A program made the translations under genes and the position numbers. The notes beneath the pieces were generated by a model, which was not told the origin of the DNA, did not search any database, and was given only the letters and a program-made list of their open reading frames with translations. This document shows positions 9,207 through 17,421 of a stretch of DNA of 64,000 nt, in pieces. The stretch is from Rhodococcus opacus (lineage in GTDB: Bacteria > Actinomycetota > Actinomycetes > Mycobacteriales > Mycobacteriaceae), in NCBI RefSeq assembly GCF_012396235.1, contig NZ_JAAXPA010000006.1, positions 124,001 to 188,000 of the forward strand, in the 5' to 3' direction. How positions within the stretch are numbered: position 1 is the stretch's first letter; every line of letters starts with the position of its first letter.

Positions 9207-9896
9207 GTGGCCATCGACTACACCCGACGCCCCTCCACTCCTGCCGCACCGCAGGACGGAGTCAACCTGAGCAAGGTGACCCTGTCGAAGGCCGCGCCTT
9301 CCGTCAGCCTCACGAAGTCGGGTGAGCGACAGGGCGCGATGCGGGTCAACCTCAACTGGTCGACGGGCGCGACACCGCAACCGAAGAAGACCGGCTTCTT
9401 CGCGAAGCTCGCGGCAGCCGCGGGCGGCACCAACGGCATCGACCTGGACCTCGGCTGCCTCTACGAACTGGCCGACGGGTCGAAGGGTGTGGTCCAGGCA
9501 CTCGGCAACAGTTTCGGATCGCTGCAGGACCCGCCATTCGTCAAGCTCGACGCCGACGACCGCACCGGCACCGTGACCGGGGGCGAGAATATGCATATCA
9601 ATCTCGACCGACCGGAGATGTTCAAGCGGATCCTCATCTTCGCGATGATCTACGACGGCGCACCCAACTGGGCGGCCGTGGACGGCGTCGTCACCCTCTA
9701 CCCGACCAGCGGCCCCGAGGTGGAGGTACGACTGGACTCGTCGAACAGCTCCGCTCGCATCTGCGCCATCGCGATGTTGCAGAACACCGGGCAGGGCATC
9801 ACCGTCACCCGCGAGGTGAAGTACATCGAGGGCAGCCAGGCCGATCTCGACAAGACCTACAGCTGGGGCATGAAGTGGGCGGCCGGCCGCAAGTAA
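9207..9896 (+). CDS. TerD-family tellurium/stress-response protein
   Basis: 229-residue protein of the TerD/TerA/CABP1 group. After a Pro-rich leader, residues 18-60 hold LSKVTLSKAAPSVSLTK and MRVNLNWSTG, then the calcium-binding-type segment DLDLGCLYELADGSKGVVQALG and the acidic DDRTGTVTGGENM stretch that coordinates metal in TerD proteins. Later strands (FKRILIFAMIYDG, VEVRLDSS, ICAIAMLQN) complete the beta sandwich. Start GTG 9207 follows a GGAAGG site. It stands as a single gene, not in a ter operon, so a general stress role is more likely than tellurite resistance itself. Confidence 0.88.
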   Translation: MAIDYTRRPSTPAAPQDGVNLSKVTLSKAAPSVSLTKSGERQGAMRVNLNWSTGATPQPKKTGFFAKLAAAAGGTNGIDLDLGCLYELADGSKGVVQALGNSFGSLQDPPFVKLDADDRTGTVTGGENMHINLDRPEMFKRILIFAMIYDGAPNWAAVDGVVTLYPTSGPEVEVRLDSSNSSARICAIAMLQNTGQGITVTREVKYIEGSQADLDKTYSWGMKWAAGRK

Positions 9897-10082
9897 CGGC
9901 GCCTGCGGCGGCAGACGTTGGCGCCTCATGCTGAACGGCGCGCACGTGTACTCGTAACCAGGTGCCGCGTCCACCCGCAGTCGGCGCCGGAGGTGGGCGT
10001 CGAATATACTCTTCGCGGCCTTGCGGAGTCGGATCGAGGGGATCCAGATAGCGTGAGGTGAGGGGACGCTTCGGGGGGAATT

Positions 10083-10376
10083 GTGAAGGTCGATCCAACA
10101 GAACTGCGCGTGCTCGCTTCATCTATGTATGACGTAGGTGAAGCGATCGATGACATCGAGCTCCGTGGCTCGATCATCACGGTGGGCGACTTCATGCCGG
10201 GCTGCGATGTCCCTGCTGCACTCGACGAGGCCGGCGAGTTCATCGAAGGCGCATATCTGCGAATGGCGCAGCGAGCGAGGCGAATCGCGGCTGTCGCGAC
10301 CGGAAACGCGCACGAGTTCGAAGTTTCGGAGGACGACTTCCGGTCGCAACTGAACGCAATCGGAGCTCGGCCCTGA
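10083..10376 (+). CDS. EspC-like small T7SS-associated protein, cassette 1
   Basis: 97-residue helical protein without signal peptide. It begins with the VDPTELRVLASSM motif shared with the first genes of the two other cassettes (17104 and 36018-36437). Its C-terminus has FEVSE (residues 79-83) and FRSQLNAIG, matching YEVTD and FASQLSAMG of the 36018 protein. FEVSE is a conservative version of the YxxxD/E type VII export signal. Start GTG 10083 follows a run of G (about 10074-10079). Its TGA overlaps the next ATG by one base (TGATG), implying coupled translation with a WXG-bearing partner. Confidence 0.7.
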   Translation: MKVDPTELRVLASSMYDVGEAIDDIELRGSIITVGDFMPGCDVPAALDEAGEFIEGAYLRMAQRARRIAAVATGNAHEFEVSEDDFRSQLNAIGARP

Positions 10377-11740
10377 TGCCGACCCGCAGCGAGATCGAAC
10401 GATGGAAGCCGGCCGCACTCCTCGATGTCGCCGCGCGCCTGCGCGTCGGGGACGCCGACTACGCAGGTCAGCTCGATCGAATGCGCTCGGGGATCCAAAA
10501 TGTGGGAAGTCACTGGCACGGCGAATCGTACGATGCGGCATACGACCGCATCGGAACCGACTGCGATATCGGTGCACGGACATCACGCGAGATCTTGGAG
10601 CTCATCGATGTGCTCGATCAGGGTGCGAACAATCTTGTTTCTCATCTGACTGTTGTCAACACCAGAACAGCTGAGGCCGAGGCAGACCAGTGCACTGTGG
10701 CCGATGACTGGTCCGTTTCCGGCGATACCGCTAAAGCCGAGCAACATTCATCCGCCATCGCTGTCGCGTTGCGCGAGCTCATGGTGGTCGCGGATGACAC
10801 CGCGAAGAAGATTCGCGACGCCGCCGTCGAGATCCGGGCGTGCGGAGATCAACTACCTGAGGGACTCGATCCCTCGGGCGCAGAACATGTTGTCGGCACG
10901 CAGGAAGCCCGCGATCAAGTTTCAGCTGAAGCGTTCAATGACATGTTCGGGCGATACCCGCTCTCGCCAAGTGACTGGCAAACCGCCACCGTGCTGAACC
11001 CGAACAGCTACACAGAGAGGTACCAAGGAGTGCAGCCGGAGATCAAGGTTGTGCACATCGATCCGGTACCGGGCCAGGGGGTCGTTCGGACGAGTAGCTT
11101 CATCGAGCAGTACTCGGTGTTCAACCGGCCGTACTACGACCTGGGAGACAATCGCCCGAACAGTCTCGACTTCGATCCCGAAAACAGCAGAGTAACCACA
11201 TATGTCGACTATGAGAACGGCATCGTCGTCATGCGGCAGAACCCGTCGGTCGCTACCAACGGTGAGGTGAAGGTCGGGTCTCCGGACGCCGAGGTGTGGC
11301 AGGCGGACGACGGGTCAGTGCGCCTGAAGTATGAAGCAGCGAACCCCTTCCATCCGAAAGTCGGACCATTCGAAGCACCCGGCGATGCAATGCCCACCGT
11401 GCACGGCGATGTGGTGATCACGCCAGGGCAGGGGCAGCCCGGGATGCCCGGTTCCACTGGTGTGACGGTCAATGGAACGCGCGCCGACTATCCGTCTTTC
11501 GAGGTGTATCAAGACGATCCCACCGGCGCGACGCACACGGTAGCGGTTGATCCCGCGGCCTCGGGTCAACCATGGGGTCCGGCGCTCAACCTCTGGACCG
11601 ACCATGACATCGGCAGCGGCGAACGTGCGCTGGAACAGTTTCAGCACGTTCAGGAATGGGCTGGGCGCATCCCTCCCACCGTGTCCGATCTTCCCAGCAC
11701 GTCCCTGGGCAGCACCGACAATCCGCCACGCGTGAAGTGA
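10376..11740 (+). CDS. WXG-type T7SS partner with large beta-rich C-terminal domain, cassette 1
   Basis: 454-residue protein. Residues 1-170 are predicted helical and contain a WXG motif (W47-H-G49 in VGSHWHGESYDAAYDRIG), consistent with a WXG100/PPE-like helical hairpin. A CTVADDWSVSGD segment near residue 105 recurs as FTVSDDWQIVS in the cassette 2 protein. Residues about 200-454 are rich in Pro, Gly, Asp and beta-forming residues (VVHIDPVPGQGVVRTSSF, ENGIVVMRQNPSV, YEAANPFHPK) and match no family I recognise. It could be an effector or surface domain. It is coupled to 10083 and followed by two small membrane proteins. Confidence 0.65.
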   Translation: MPTRSEIERWKPAALLDVAARLRVGDADYAGQLDRMRSGIQNVGSHWHGESYDAAYDRIGTDCDIGARTSREILELIDVLDQGANNLVSHLTVVNTRTAEAEADQCTVADDWSVSGDTAKAEQHSSAIAVALRELMVVADDTAKKIRDAAVEIRACGDQLPEGLDPSGAEHVVGTQEARDQVSAEAFNDMFGRYPLSPSDWQTATVLNPNSYTERYQGVQPEIKVVHIDPVPGQGVVRTSSFIEQYSVFNRPYYDLGDNRPNSLDFDPENSRVTTYVDYENGIVVMRQNPSVATNGEVKVGSPDAEVWQADDGSVRLKYEAANPFHPKVGPFEAPGDAMPTVHGDVVITPGQGQPGMPGSTGVTVNGTRADYPSFEVYQDDPTGATHTVAVDPAASGQPWGPALNLWTDHDIGSGERALEQFQHVQEWAGRIPPTVSDLPSTSLGSTDNPPRVK

Positions 11741-11762
11741 CCAGGAGACGGGTCGAAGGTTG

Positions 11763-12107
11763 ATGAATGTGTTGAGAAGGGCCACGACAACCGGCCCCGG
11801 CTATTGGAGAGCTGCGACTCTAGGCACTCCGTCGTGGCTCGCACTCGTCGTCGCAGGGTTCTTTGCTGTGGCTCCCATCGTGGGTGCCCTCTTCCCGGGC
11901 GATCCGGCCGACGTTGCCGTCGAGTTCGCCGCCATCGGCACCGAAGCTGTCATCAGCATTCTGGTTGCGGTCGCGCTGTTTGCGAGCGGATCGGCGGCCC
12001 GGCGTGGACTCGCACTGGGCATTGTCACCGCGGCGATAGTCGGCGTGGAGTTCGCGGCGATTCACTTCGCGATCAACATTGATGCACAGTATGCGGTGGC
12101 TCCGTGA
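11763..12107 (+). CDS. Small membrane protein, cassette 1
   Basis: 114-residue integral membrane protein with about three helices (SWLALVVAGFFAVAPIVGAL, AVISILVAVALFASG, LALGIVTAAIVGVEFAAIH). The start is ambiguous: ATG 11763 is close to GAAGG (11755-11759), while GTG 11769 has better spacing. It begins 22 bases after the WXG-fusion gene and overlaps the next membrane gene, so it belongs to the same transcription unit. In toxin systems such a neighbour would be an immunity protein, but nothing here proves that. Confidence 0.65.
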   Translation: MNVLRRATTTGPGYWRAATLGTPSWLALVVAGFFAVAPIVGALFPGDPADVAVEFAAIGTEAVISILVAVALFASGSAARRGLALGIVTAAIVGVEFAAIHFAINIDAQYAVAP

Positions 12108-12400
12108 CCGAGAAGACTGACACCTGGTTCGGTGCCGCCACCTATCTGTCGATGGCGATTACGCTCGTGCTCCTTGTCGTCGGAATCGTGAATCCGTCGA
12201 CCGATTCGGGCACACCGGCCTGGGCATGGGCCGCTCTTGTTGTCGGGCTCGTCATCATGATTGCGTTCTTTGTTGCCGGCCAGATCTATCGGCGCATCGC
12301 GTTTGGAGTACTCATCGGGCTGCTGACTCCGCTCTGTGCGTTGTTGGCGATTCCGATCGTGGCAGGGATAGGTTACGTATTGGGTGCAGTCTTCGGATAG
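12104..12400 (+). CDS. Small membrane protein, cassette 1
   Basis: 98-residue membrane protein with three predicted helices (LSMAITLVLLVVGIV, AWAALVVGLVIMIAFFVAG, LIGLLTPLCALLAIPIVAG). GTG 12104 overlaps the stop of the preceding gene by four bases, so the two are translationally coupled. No known family was recognised. The pair could act as a two-subunit membrane accessory to the WXG-fusion protein at 10376. Confidence 0.7.
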   Translation: MTEKTDTWFGAATYLSMAITLVLLVVGIVNPSTDSGTPAWAWAALVVGLVIMIAFFVAGQIYRRIAFGVLIGLLTPLCALLAIPIVAGIGYVLGAVFG

Positions 12401-12495
12401 CCACCGGCACATGTCACCGACTGGCACAGCCGCGTCGGCGAAGGCCGCACACGTTCCGATCGACTGTCACGGGGCATGGCGCTACCGTCGGAACT

Positions 12496-12906
12496 ATGTT
12501 CAGTACCGAGATCGAGGTGCGGACCGGCGCCGAGCCGGTGGTGTACGACCTGACCCGTGAGATCGAGAAGTTCCTCGCCTCAGCAGGCGCCGGTGACGGC
12601 CTGTTGCATGTGTGGGTGCCGCACGCCACTGCGGGACTCGTCGTCATCGAGACCGGCGCGGGAAGCGACGACGACTTGCTGCGCGCGATCGACGAAGTGC
12701 TTCCGCGCGACGACCGGTGGATCCATCGTCACGGCAGCCATGGGCACGGCCGCGACCACGTACTGCCGGCGTTCCTGCCGCCCTACGCGTCCGTGCCCGT
12801 CTTCGACGGCGCACTCGCGACGGGCACCTGGCAATCCGTGTGCCTCGTCGACACCAATGTCGACAACCCGGTGCGACACGTCCGATTCAGCTTCCTGGAA
12901 GGCTGA
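12496..12906 (+). CDS. YjbQ family protein (UPF0047)
   Basis: 136-residue single-domain protein of the YjbQ/UPF0047 family. The family signatures are present: HVWVPHATAGLVVIETG near residues 36-53, the His-rich HRHGSHGHGRDHVLPAFL stretch and GTWQSVCLVDTN near the C-terminus. Members bind metal through these histidines. Some have thiamine-phosphate-synthase-like activity, and the physiological role is uncertain. The start is ATG 12496. A longer open frame reaches further upstream through the preceding gene and is not used. It is convergent with the TetR gene at 12933. Confidence 0.85.
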   Translation: MFSTEIEVRTGAEPVVYDLTREIEKFLASAGAGDGLLHVWVPHATAGLVVIETGAGSDDDLLRAIDEVLPRDDRWIHRHGSHGHGRDHVLPAFLPPYASVPVFDGALATGTWQSVCLVDTNVDNPVRHVRFSFLEG

Positions 12907-12932
12907 ACCGGCGCCCGCGGAGTCATCTCCGA

Positions 12933-13568
12933 TCAGGCCTTCGCGAGTCCCCTTGCCGAGGAATAGATTTCGGGCAGACTCGCCGTCTCGTCGGTGGACG
13001 ATTGGTCCACCCACGTTTCCAACGCCGCCCGGAGCACGGCGATCGACACATCGACCGCCAGTCGAATCTGCAAGTCGGGGCAGTCGAACCTCGTCGACAC
13101 CACCTCGACCAGCGCCGCGGTCCGACGCACACTCTCGCGCGCCAGCTCAGCCCGCAGCGCCGGCTCCTTCTTGATGAGACGGTTCACCCGCAGCAATCGC
13201 CGGCACGCGATCGACGAACTGTCCTGGTACATCGTCAGAGCAGCAGCGAAGGCCCTTTCCAGCGCGAGCCTCGGTGAGACCTCCGAGTCGAGCTGGTCGA
13301 GCCCGCCCGCCAAGACCGCCTCGAACGCCCAGTGGTCCCGGAGCGCGGCCTCTTCCTTGGTAGCGAAATATCGGAAGAAGGTTCGCTGGGACACTCCCGC
13401 AGCCTGCGAGATCTCGCCGACGGTCGTGCCCTCGACACCCTTGTGTTCGAAAAGCGTGAGTGCGGTCTCGCTGATCTCGACATTCGTCTGCTCGCGTCGT
13501 CGCTCCCGCAGCCCCAGCGGGCCGGCGGGCAGGTCAGGCGACACGGAGAACGCTTCGGGTCTGGTCAT
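12933..13568 (-). CDS. TetR family transcriptional regulator
   Basis: 211-residue repressor. The N-terminal helix-turn-helix spans about residues 20-70 (ISETALTLFEHKGVEGTTVGEISQ, then AAGVSQRTFFRYFATKEE), typical of TetR. The C-terminal ligand domain is all helical with no recognisable ligand signature. ATG 13568 is preferred to a TTG one codon upstream. It diverges from a CarD-type gene, and the 109-base space between them holds a perfect palindrome over the likely carD-side promoter, making it the obvious regulator of both. Confidence 0.9.
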   Translation of the reverse strand: MTRPEAFSVSPDLPAGPLGLRERRREQTNVEISETALTLFEHKGVEGTTVGEISQAAGVSQRTFFRYFATKEEAALRDHWAFEAVLAGGLDQLDSEVSPRLALERAFAAALTMYQDSSSIACRRLLRVNRLIKKEPALRAELARESVRRTAALVEVVSTRFDCPDLQIRLAVDVSIAVLRAALETWVDQSSTDETASLPEIYSSARGLAKA

Positions 13569-13627
13569 CAAGGGCCTTCGTTATCGGTAGGAGCACACCC
13601 CCGCGATGGTCCTCACGTGGTCACCGG

Positions 13628-13655
13628 TTGTCAATATGGCAGCGTGTGCCATAAT
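13628..13655 (+). promoter_or_regulatory. Promoter of the CarD-like gene with overlapping palindromic operator
   Basis: TTGTCA (13628-13633) and CATAAT (13650-13655) are separated by 16 bases, a good sigma-70/SigA-type promoter. Its spacer holds the inverted repeat TATGGCA-GCGTG-TGCCATA (13635-13653), perfect over 7-bp arms and overlapping the -10 box. The divergent TetR gene is the natural candidate to bind it. The site was read directly; binding is inferred. Confidence 0.6.
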
Positions 13656-13677
13656 GTTGGGGAAGGGTAGGTAATCT

Positions 13678-14193
13678 ATGAATCTCAATATCGGTGATAT
13701 TTTTCTGTACCCGCACCATGGGTCGGTGACTGTCACAAAGCTCACGACCCGGATGTTCAACGATTTGCCCACCGAATACGTACAGTTCGAAGTCGCCCAG
13801 AACGGGCTGTCCATCGAGATTCCGGTAGCGAAAGCCGAATCCATCGGCGTGCGGAATGCGATCAACAACGACGAAGTCGGTCGAGTCTTCGACATCCTGC
13901 GCGGTCCGACGGTCGACGACCCGTCGAACTGGTCTCGGCGATTCAAGGCCAACCAGGAAAAGCTGACCGTGGGCGGGATCTTCACGGTAAGTGAAGTCAT
14001 CCGCGATCTGATGACGCGTTCGCAGGTCAAGCCACTGTCGGCCGGCGAGAAGCGGCAGCTCGAGCACGCAATGCAGCTCGTCATATCTGAACTCGTCCTC
14101 GCGATGAAGTCCGACCCCGACGAGACTCGGCGCCGCATCGAAGCGATTTACGAATCCGCCGCCGCCTCTGCGCCGGTGGCTGTCGCAGTCTGA
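13678..14193 (+). CDS. CarD/CdnL-type RNA polymerase-binding regulator
   Basis: 171-residue protein of the CarD_CdnL_TRCF family. The N-terminal Tudor-like RNAP-interaction domain opens with LNIGDIFLYPHHGSVTVTKL, and residues 30-60 hold EYVQFEV and ISIEIPVAKAESIGVR-like strands. The C-terminal part is a helical DNA-contact domain (WSRRFKANQEKL, VSEVIRDLMTR, LSAGEKRQLEHAMQLVISEL). CarD proteins stabilise RNAP open complexes. ATG 13678 follows GGAAGGG. Its divergence from family norms and its link to a TetR gene suggest a second, regulated CarD-like protein, not the essential housekeeping one. A strong terminator follows. Confidence 0.85.
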   Translation: MNLNIGDIFLYPHHGSVTVTKLTTRMFNDLPTEYVQFEVAQNGLSIEIPVAKAESIGVRNAINNDEVGRVFDILRGPTVDDPSNWSRRFKANQEKLTVGGIFTVSEVIRDLMTRSQVKPLSAGEKRQLEHAMQLVISELVLAMKSDPDETRRRIEAIYESAAASAPVAVAV

Positions 14194-14200
14194 CGACACG

Positions 14201-14242
14201 ATCGGCAGCAGCCCCGGACGAAAGTTCGGGGCTGCTGCCGAT
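14201..14242 (+). terminator. Intrinsic-type terminator after the CarD-like gene
   Basis: A perfect 16-bp stem (14201-14216 with 14227-14242) and a 10-base loop lie 7 bases after the CarD stop. CACG/CGTG flanks can extend the stem. There is only a short T tract, as is usual for GC-rich actinobacteria. It may serve both strands because the next gene converges. Confidence 0.8.
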
Positions 14243-14294
14243 TTCGTGTGCCACTTCGCGGCCCGTGACGACGTCTCCAGCGCGGGAGTCGAGA

Positions 14295-15173
14295 TCAGCT
14301 GCTGCCGAAGAGGTTTCCGAGTGACCCTGTTCCCGAACCGGCTCCGTACGTGATGACTACCGACGAAACAGCATCCGCCCCAGCGACGCTGAACGTTCCG
14401 CCGGGCGCGTAGGACGATCCGCCACCGCCGCCGCCACCGCCGTAGTTCTCGGCGCCACCTCCGCCGCCGAACCAGCCTCCGCCGCCACCGCCGCCCGTTC
14501 CTGCACCGGCACCACCGACACCGGCCTCACCCGGCGAGCCATGTGGTTCCGATCCACCGTTGCCTCCGATGCCGCCAGCGACGTCCGTGCCGCCACCACC
14601 ACCGCCACCCCCGCCACCGGGTCCGCCGGCAGGTCCCATCAGGTTGTTGCCCGCGCCGCCGATATAGAGGTCACCCGCGCCGCCTCCACCCGCGGCGACG
14701 ATCTGACGATCCGCCAGCTCACCCGTCCCGGTGCGAACGTCGGCGGCACCGCCTCCGCCACTTGCGCCGGTGCCGCCGGCCCCACCGCCGTTGTATCCGG
14801 CCTGGCCGTTGCCGTCGCCACCGTTGCCGCCGACCTGGATGTACAGCGCGTCACCTGCGGCGACAGTCAGCTGCCCGGTCGCGACGGCCGCGGCACCGCC
14901 GAGGATGTCTTCACTGTTTCCACCACGACCGCCCGTTGCCGTCACCGACAGGCTGGTGATGCCCTCGGGAACCGTGAACGACTGCGCACTGCCGGTAAAC
15001 GTGAACGTGCAGGTCACCTGCGTGCCGGCGCCCTGCACACAGCCGGCAGGCAACGCCGCCGGCGCGGCAACCGCCACACTGGGGGCACGGAGTCCCGAGG
15101 CACCCACTACGGCAAAGCCACACATCCCGGTCGTGTACCACCGGCGGCGTGATCGAACGAGGTTCGTGGTCAA
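14295..15173 (-). CDS. Glycine-rich exported protein
   Basis: 292-residue protein. TTG 15173 is proposed as start because AGGAGA lies about 5 bases upstream, and it gives a normal signal peptide: VRSRRRWYTTG, a hydrophobic stretch and an AVAAPAAL cleavage region. Residues 40-80 contain a Cys pair (GCVQGAGTQVTC) and a beta segment (FTVPEGITSLSVTATGG). The rest is very Gly-rich, with runs such as GGAGGTGASGGGGAADVRTG and GGGGGGGWFGG and Asn/Tyr interspersed. This resembles cell-surface glycine-rich proteins with PbH1-like or mucin-like repeats in actinobacteria. Function unknown; surface or matrix structural roles are plausible. Confidence 0.75.
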   Translation of the reverse strand: MTTNLVRSRRRWYTTGMCGFAVVGASGLRAPSVAVAAPAALPAGCVQGAGTQVTCTFTFTGSAQSFTVPEGITSLSVTATGGRGGNSEDILGGAAAVATGQLTVAAGDALYIQVGGNGGDGNGQAGYNGGGAGGTGASGGGGAADVRTGTGELADRQIVAAGGGGAGDLYIGGAGNNLMGPAGGPGGGGGGGGGGTDVAGGIGGNGGSEPHGSPGEAGVGGAGAGTGGGGGGGWFGGGGGAENYGGGGGGGGSSYAPGGTFSVAGADAVSSVVITYGAGSGTGSLGNLFGSS

Positions 15174-15404
15174 AGCAGTCTCCTGTCGCAGAGCGAGCAC
15201 GTGAAAGCTGGTCCGAGTGGAGCATTCCACAGCGTCCGGCGTCCAGTGAGTGTTCCGGTCTCGCGGTCGGCTTACACACCAAAGCACCTGGTCACGGGGC
15301 ATGCCGTTCCGCTAATCGGGACCCGCGGTATCGCAATGCGCGCCGAAAGGTCAGTATGAAGGTAAGTAGAACTAATTTGTTCATCTAGGCAACGAGGTAT
15401 GCAC

Positions 15405-16403
15405 ATGAGCGACGCAGCACCCATCGGTGACGGGATCTTCCAGATTCCGGTGCCGATCACGGACAACCCCCTCGGTCACACCCTGGTGTACGCGATGGAA
15501 TCACCCGGCGGTCTGATCCTCGTCGACGCCGGCTGGGACGACGACAACGCCTGGAACGGCCTCACCTCCGGACTCGAGGCCATCGGGCACTCGGTCAAGG
15601 ATGTGGAAGGCGTCGTACTCACCCACTTCCACCCCGACCACACCGGTCTGTGTGGGCGAGTCCGGGAGGCGTCCGGTGCGTGGATCGCGATGCACGAATC
15701 CGATCACGAAATGTTCGAGCACATGTCGACCGGTCACGGACCCGAGTGGTTGGATTTCCAGAAGGCCAACATGACGCGCGCCGGTGCCGCCCCGGCAGAT
15801 CTCGAGGCATTCGAGAACGCATCGAGCGGGAAGCCGCCGGCGGGTCCCGAGTCGGCGCCCGATCGTGTTCTCGTCGACGACGAACTCATTGCCCTCGCCG
15901 GCCGTAACCTGCGCGCCGTCTACACCCCGGGGCACACCCCGGGCCACGTCTGCTTCTACCTCGAAGACGCCGACGTGATGTTCACCGGCGACCACGTCCT
16001 GCAGAAGACGACGCCGCACGTCGGCAATTTCGTGTACCCGCTCGAGGAGCGCGACGGCCTGGCAGAGTTCATGGACTCGCTGCGCCGCGTCCAGACCATG
16101 AACATCACCCGCGGACTCGGCGCCCACGGCATCCCCATCGACGACGTCGCGGGTCGCGCCGGCGAACTGATCGAGCACCACGAGGAGCGACTCGACCACC
16201 TGTACAAGGCTTTCGGCGACGATCAGATCACCGTGTGGCAGGTCGCCGAGCGCATGAAGTGGTACAAGCCGTGGGCCGACATCTCCCCCATGGGCAAGGG
16301 CATGGCCCTGTCCGAGGCGGCGGCCCACCTTCGGCACCTCGTCGCCCGCGACCTCGTCGCCCAGGTCCCCGACAGCGAACCCGCCGTCTTCGCCCGCCGC
16401 TGA
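15405..16403 (+). CDS. MBL-fold metallo-hydrolase
   Basis: 332-residue metallo-beta-lactamase-fold enzyme. The metal ligands are in order: THFHPDH near residue 75, a second His in the central region (MHESDHEMFEH), GHTPGHV near residue 180, TGDHVL near residue 197, and a last His in GAHG near residue 245. The C-terminal winged-helix-like part (HLYKAFGDDQITVWQVAERM) is common in this subgroup, close to hydroxyacylglutathione hydrolase-like proteins. ATG 15405 is preferred to ATG 15399 because ACGAGG is spaced properly only for the former. The substrate cannot be deduced. A GTGAGT palindrome follows the stop. Confidence 0.88.
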   Translation: MSDAAPIGDGIFQIPVPITDNPLGHTLVYAMESPGGLILVDAGWDDDNAWNGLTSGLEAIGHSVKDVEGVVLTHFHPDHTGLCGRVREASGAWIAMHESDHEMFEHMSTGHGPEWLDFQKANMTRAGAAPADLEAFENASSGKPPAGPESAPDRVLVDDELIALAGRNLRAVYTPGHTPGHVCFYLEDADVMFTGDHVLQKTTPHVGNFVYPLEERDGLAEFMDSLRRVQTMNITRGLGAHGIPIDDVAGRAGELIEHHEERLDHLYKAFGDDQITVWQVAERMKWYKPWADISPMGKGMALSEAAAHLRHLVARDLVAQVPDSEPAVFARR

Positions 16404-16404
16404 T

Positions 16405-16448
16405 ACGTGAGTGGCAAAGCGTGCCCGAGCACACTTTGCCACTCACGT
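16405..16448. terminator. GTGAGT/ACTCAC palindrome, bidirectional terminator at a convergent junction
   Basis: Arms 16405-16424 and 16429-16448 pair with one mismatch around a CCGA loop. It lies 2 bases after the MBL stop and before the stop of the convergent gene at 16461. The copy at 18549-18592 is nearly identical, including the loop. Confidence 0.75.
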
Positions 16449-16460
16449 GGGTTAGCCTGG

Positions 16461-17003
16461 CTATACCTGACGTGCGAACTCTGGATGCGCCTGTGCCACA
16501 ACGACCGCGGTCCCGTCGGCGTTCAGCGTGGCACCGGTGAACAGAGTCGCACGCTGGTTGAGTTTGGCTGCACCGAGCAGCAGCCCGAAGGCGGCGAAGA
16601 AGGTGAGAGACAGCACCGCTTCGTTCTTCTCGGCAGATTGGGCCGCGATGAAGAGGACGACGACCGCAACAAGAAACCCCACGAGGGTTGCCAGTGCCGC
16701 CCCGCGCCATCGCCTCTGGCGCTCGATGCACTGCGCGCAGACAGGCCAGTCCATGGACACTGTGTATCTTCCCGCCGAGGCGACATCCCCGCCCGTTAGC
16801 GACCTCGACTTCTTGCCGGACAGTAGAGTCGTCTCCCTGCGATCTACCTCCGGCTCACCGTGTACGGCACACACATGCGGAACGGGTCGCTCCAACTGAA
16901 GCAGGTGATCTGCCCAGTTCGCGGTCAATGGACCGGCGCTGTCGATATCGATTTCGCCCGCCCGCACGCCGAGCAACACGTCAACCCTCCCCGAACTATT
17001 CAT
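16461..17003 (-). CDS. Two-helix membrane protein of unknown function
   Basis: 180-residue protein. ATG 17003 is taken as start; the open frame continues upstream with no better start. Residues 1-90 are hydrophilic, include a CAVHG segment and resemble a cytoplasmic domain. CAQCIERQRRWR precedes the first helix (LATLVGFLVAVVVLFIAAQ), and a second helix follows (LSLTFFAAFGLLLGAAKL). The tail holds TLNADGTAVVVAQAHPEFARQV. The CxxC pair next to the membrane could bind metal. It lies back to back with the T7SS cassette at 17104 and shares that intergenic region. No family recognised. Confidence 0.65.
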   Translation of the reverse strand: MNSSGRVDVLLGVRAGEIDIDSAGPLTANWADHLLQLERPVPHVCAVHGEPEVDRRETTLLSGKKSRSLTGGDVASAGRYTVSMDWPVCAQCIERQRRWRGAALATLVGFLVAVVVLFIAAQSAEKNEAVLSLTFFAAFGLLLGAAKLNQRATLFTGATLNADGTAVVVAQAHPEFARQV

Positions 17004-17103
17004 GCGCGGATTATCGCAGTCGGCCGATTCACCCGACGGGCCGGCGTGGACGGATCGTGTGTTGTAATTCTGGCGCACATCCAAGAATCGTTCGGGGGGA
17101 ACC

Positions 17104-17421
17104 ATGTCAGAGGAATTGCAGGTCGATCCGGCCACTCTGGACGGGCTTGCGCGCAACCTGATGGAACTGTCGGCCCAGACTGAACCGGCCAGGACCTACC
17201 TCAACAGGTGGTTAGGTCTATCGACAGCAAGTGGTCGGGCGTTCTTCGAGGTCACGAAGTCCATTGCAGAGGTTCGTGATCGACTCGATGCGAACTATGC
17301 GGCGCTGGGGAGCCTCTCCGATCGCTCCGCGACGGAGTTGGAGTCGACCGCGATTATGTACAGGACGACCGATCACGCATACGCGGCTGAGCTCGATCGC
17401 ACTCTTGTCGGGGAGAAGTGA
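17104..17421 (+). CDS. EspC-like small T7SS-associated protein, cassette 3
   Basis: 105-residue helical protein without signal peptide. LQVDPATLDGLARNLMEL at the N-terminus matches the VDP..L..L motif of the proteins at 10083 and 36018. The C-terminal YRTTD (residues 86-90) in AIMYRTTDHAYAAELDR is a canonical YxxxD/E secretion motif. ATG 17104 follows GGGGGGAACC. Its stop overlaps the next start by one base (TGATG). The neighbour at 17421 carries WXG motifs, so a heterodimer is expected. Confidence 0.72.
   Translation: MSEELQVDPATLDGLARNLMELSAQTEPARTYLNRWLGLSTASGRAFFEVTKSIAEVRDRLDANYAALGSLSDRSATELESTAIMYRTTDHAYAAELDRTLVGEK

Noticed and set aside
14295..15173. Glycine-rich protein as a PE_PGRS member
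   Set aside because: It has a Sec signal peptide and no PE domain, so it is only similar in composition.
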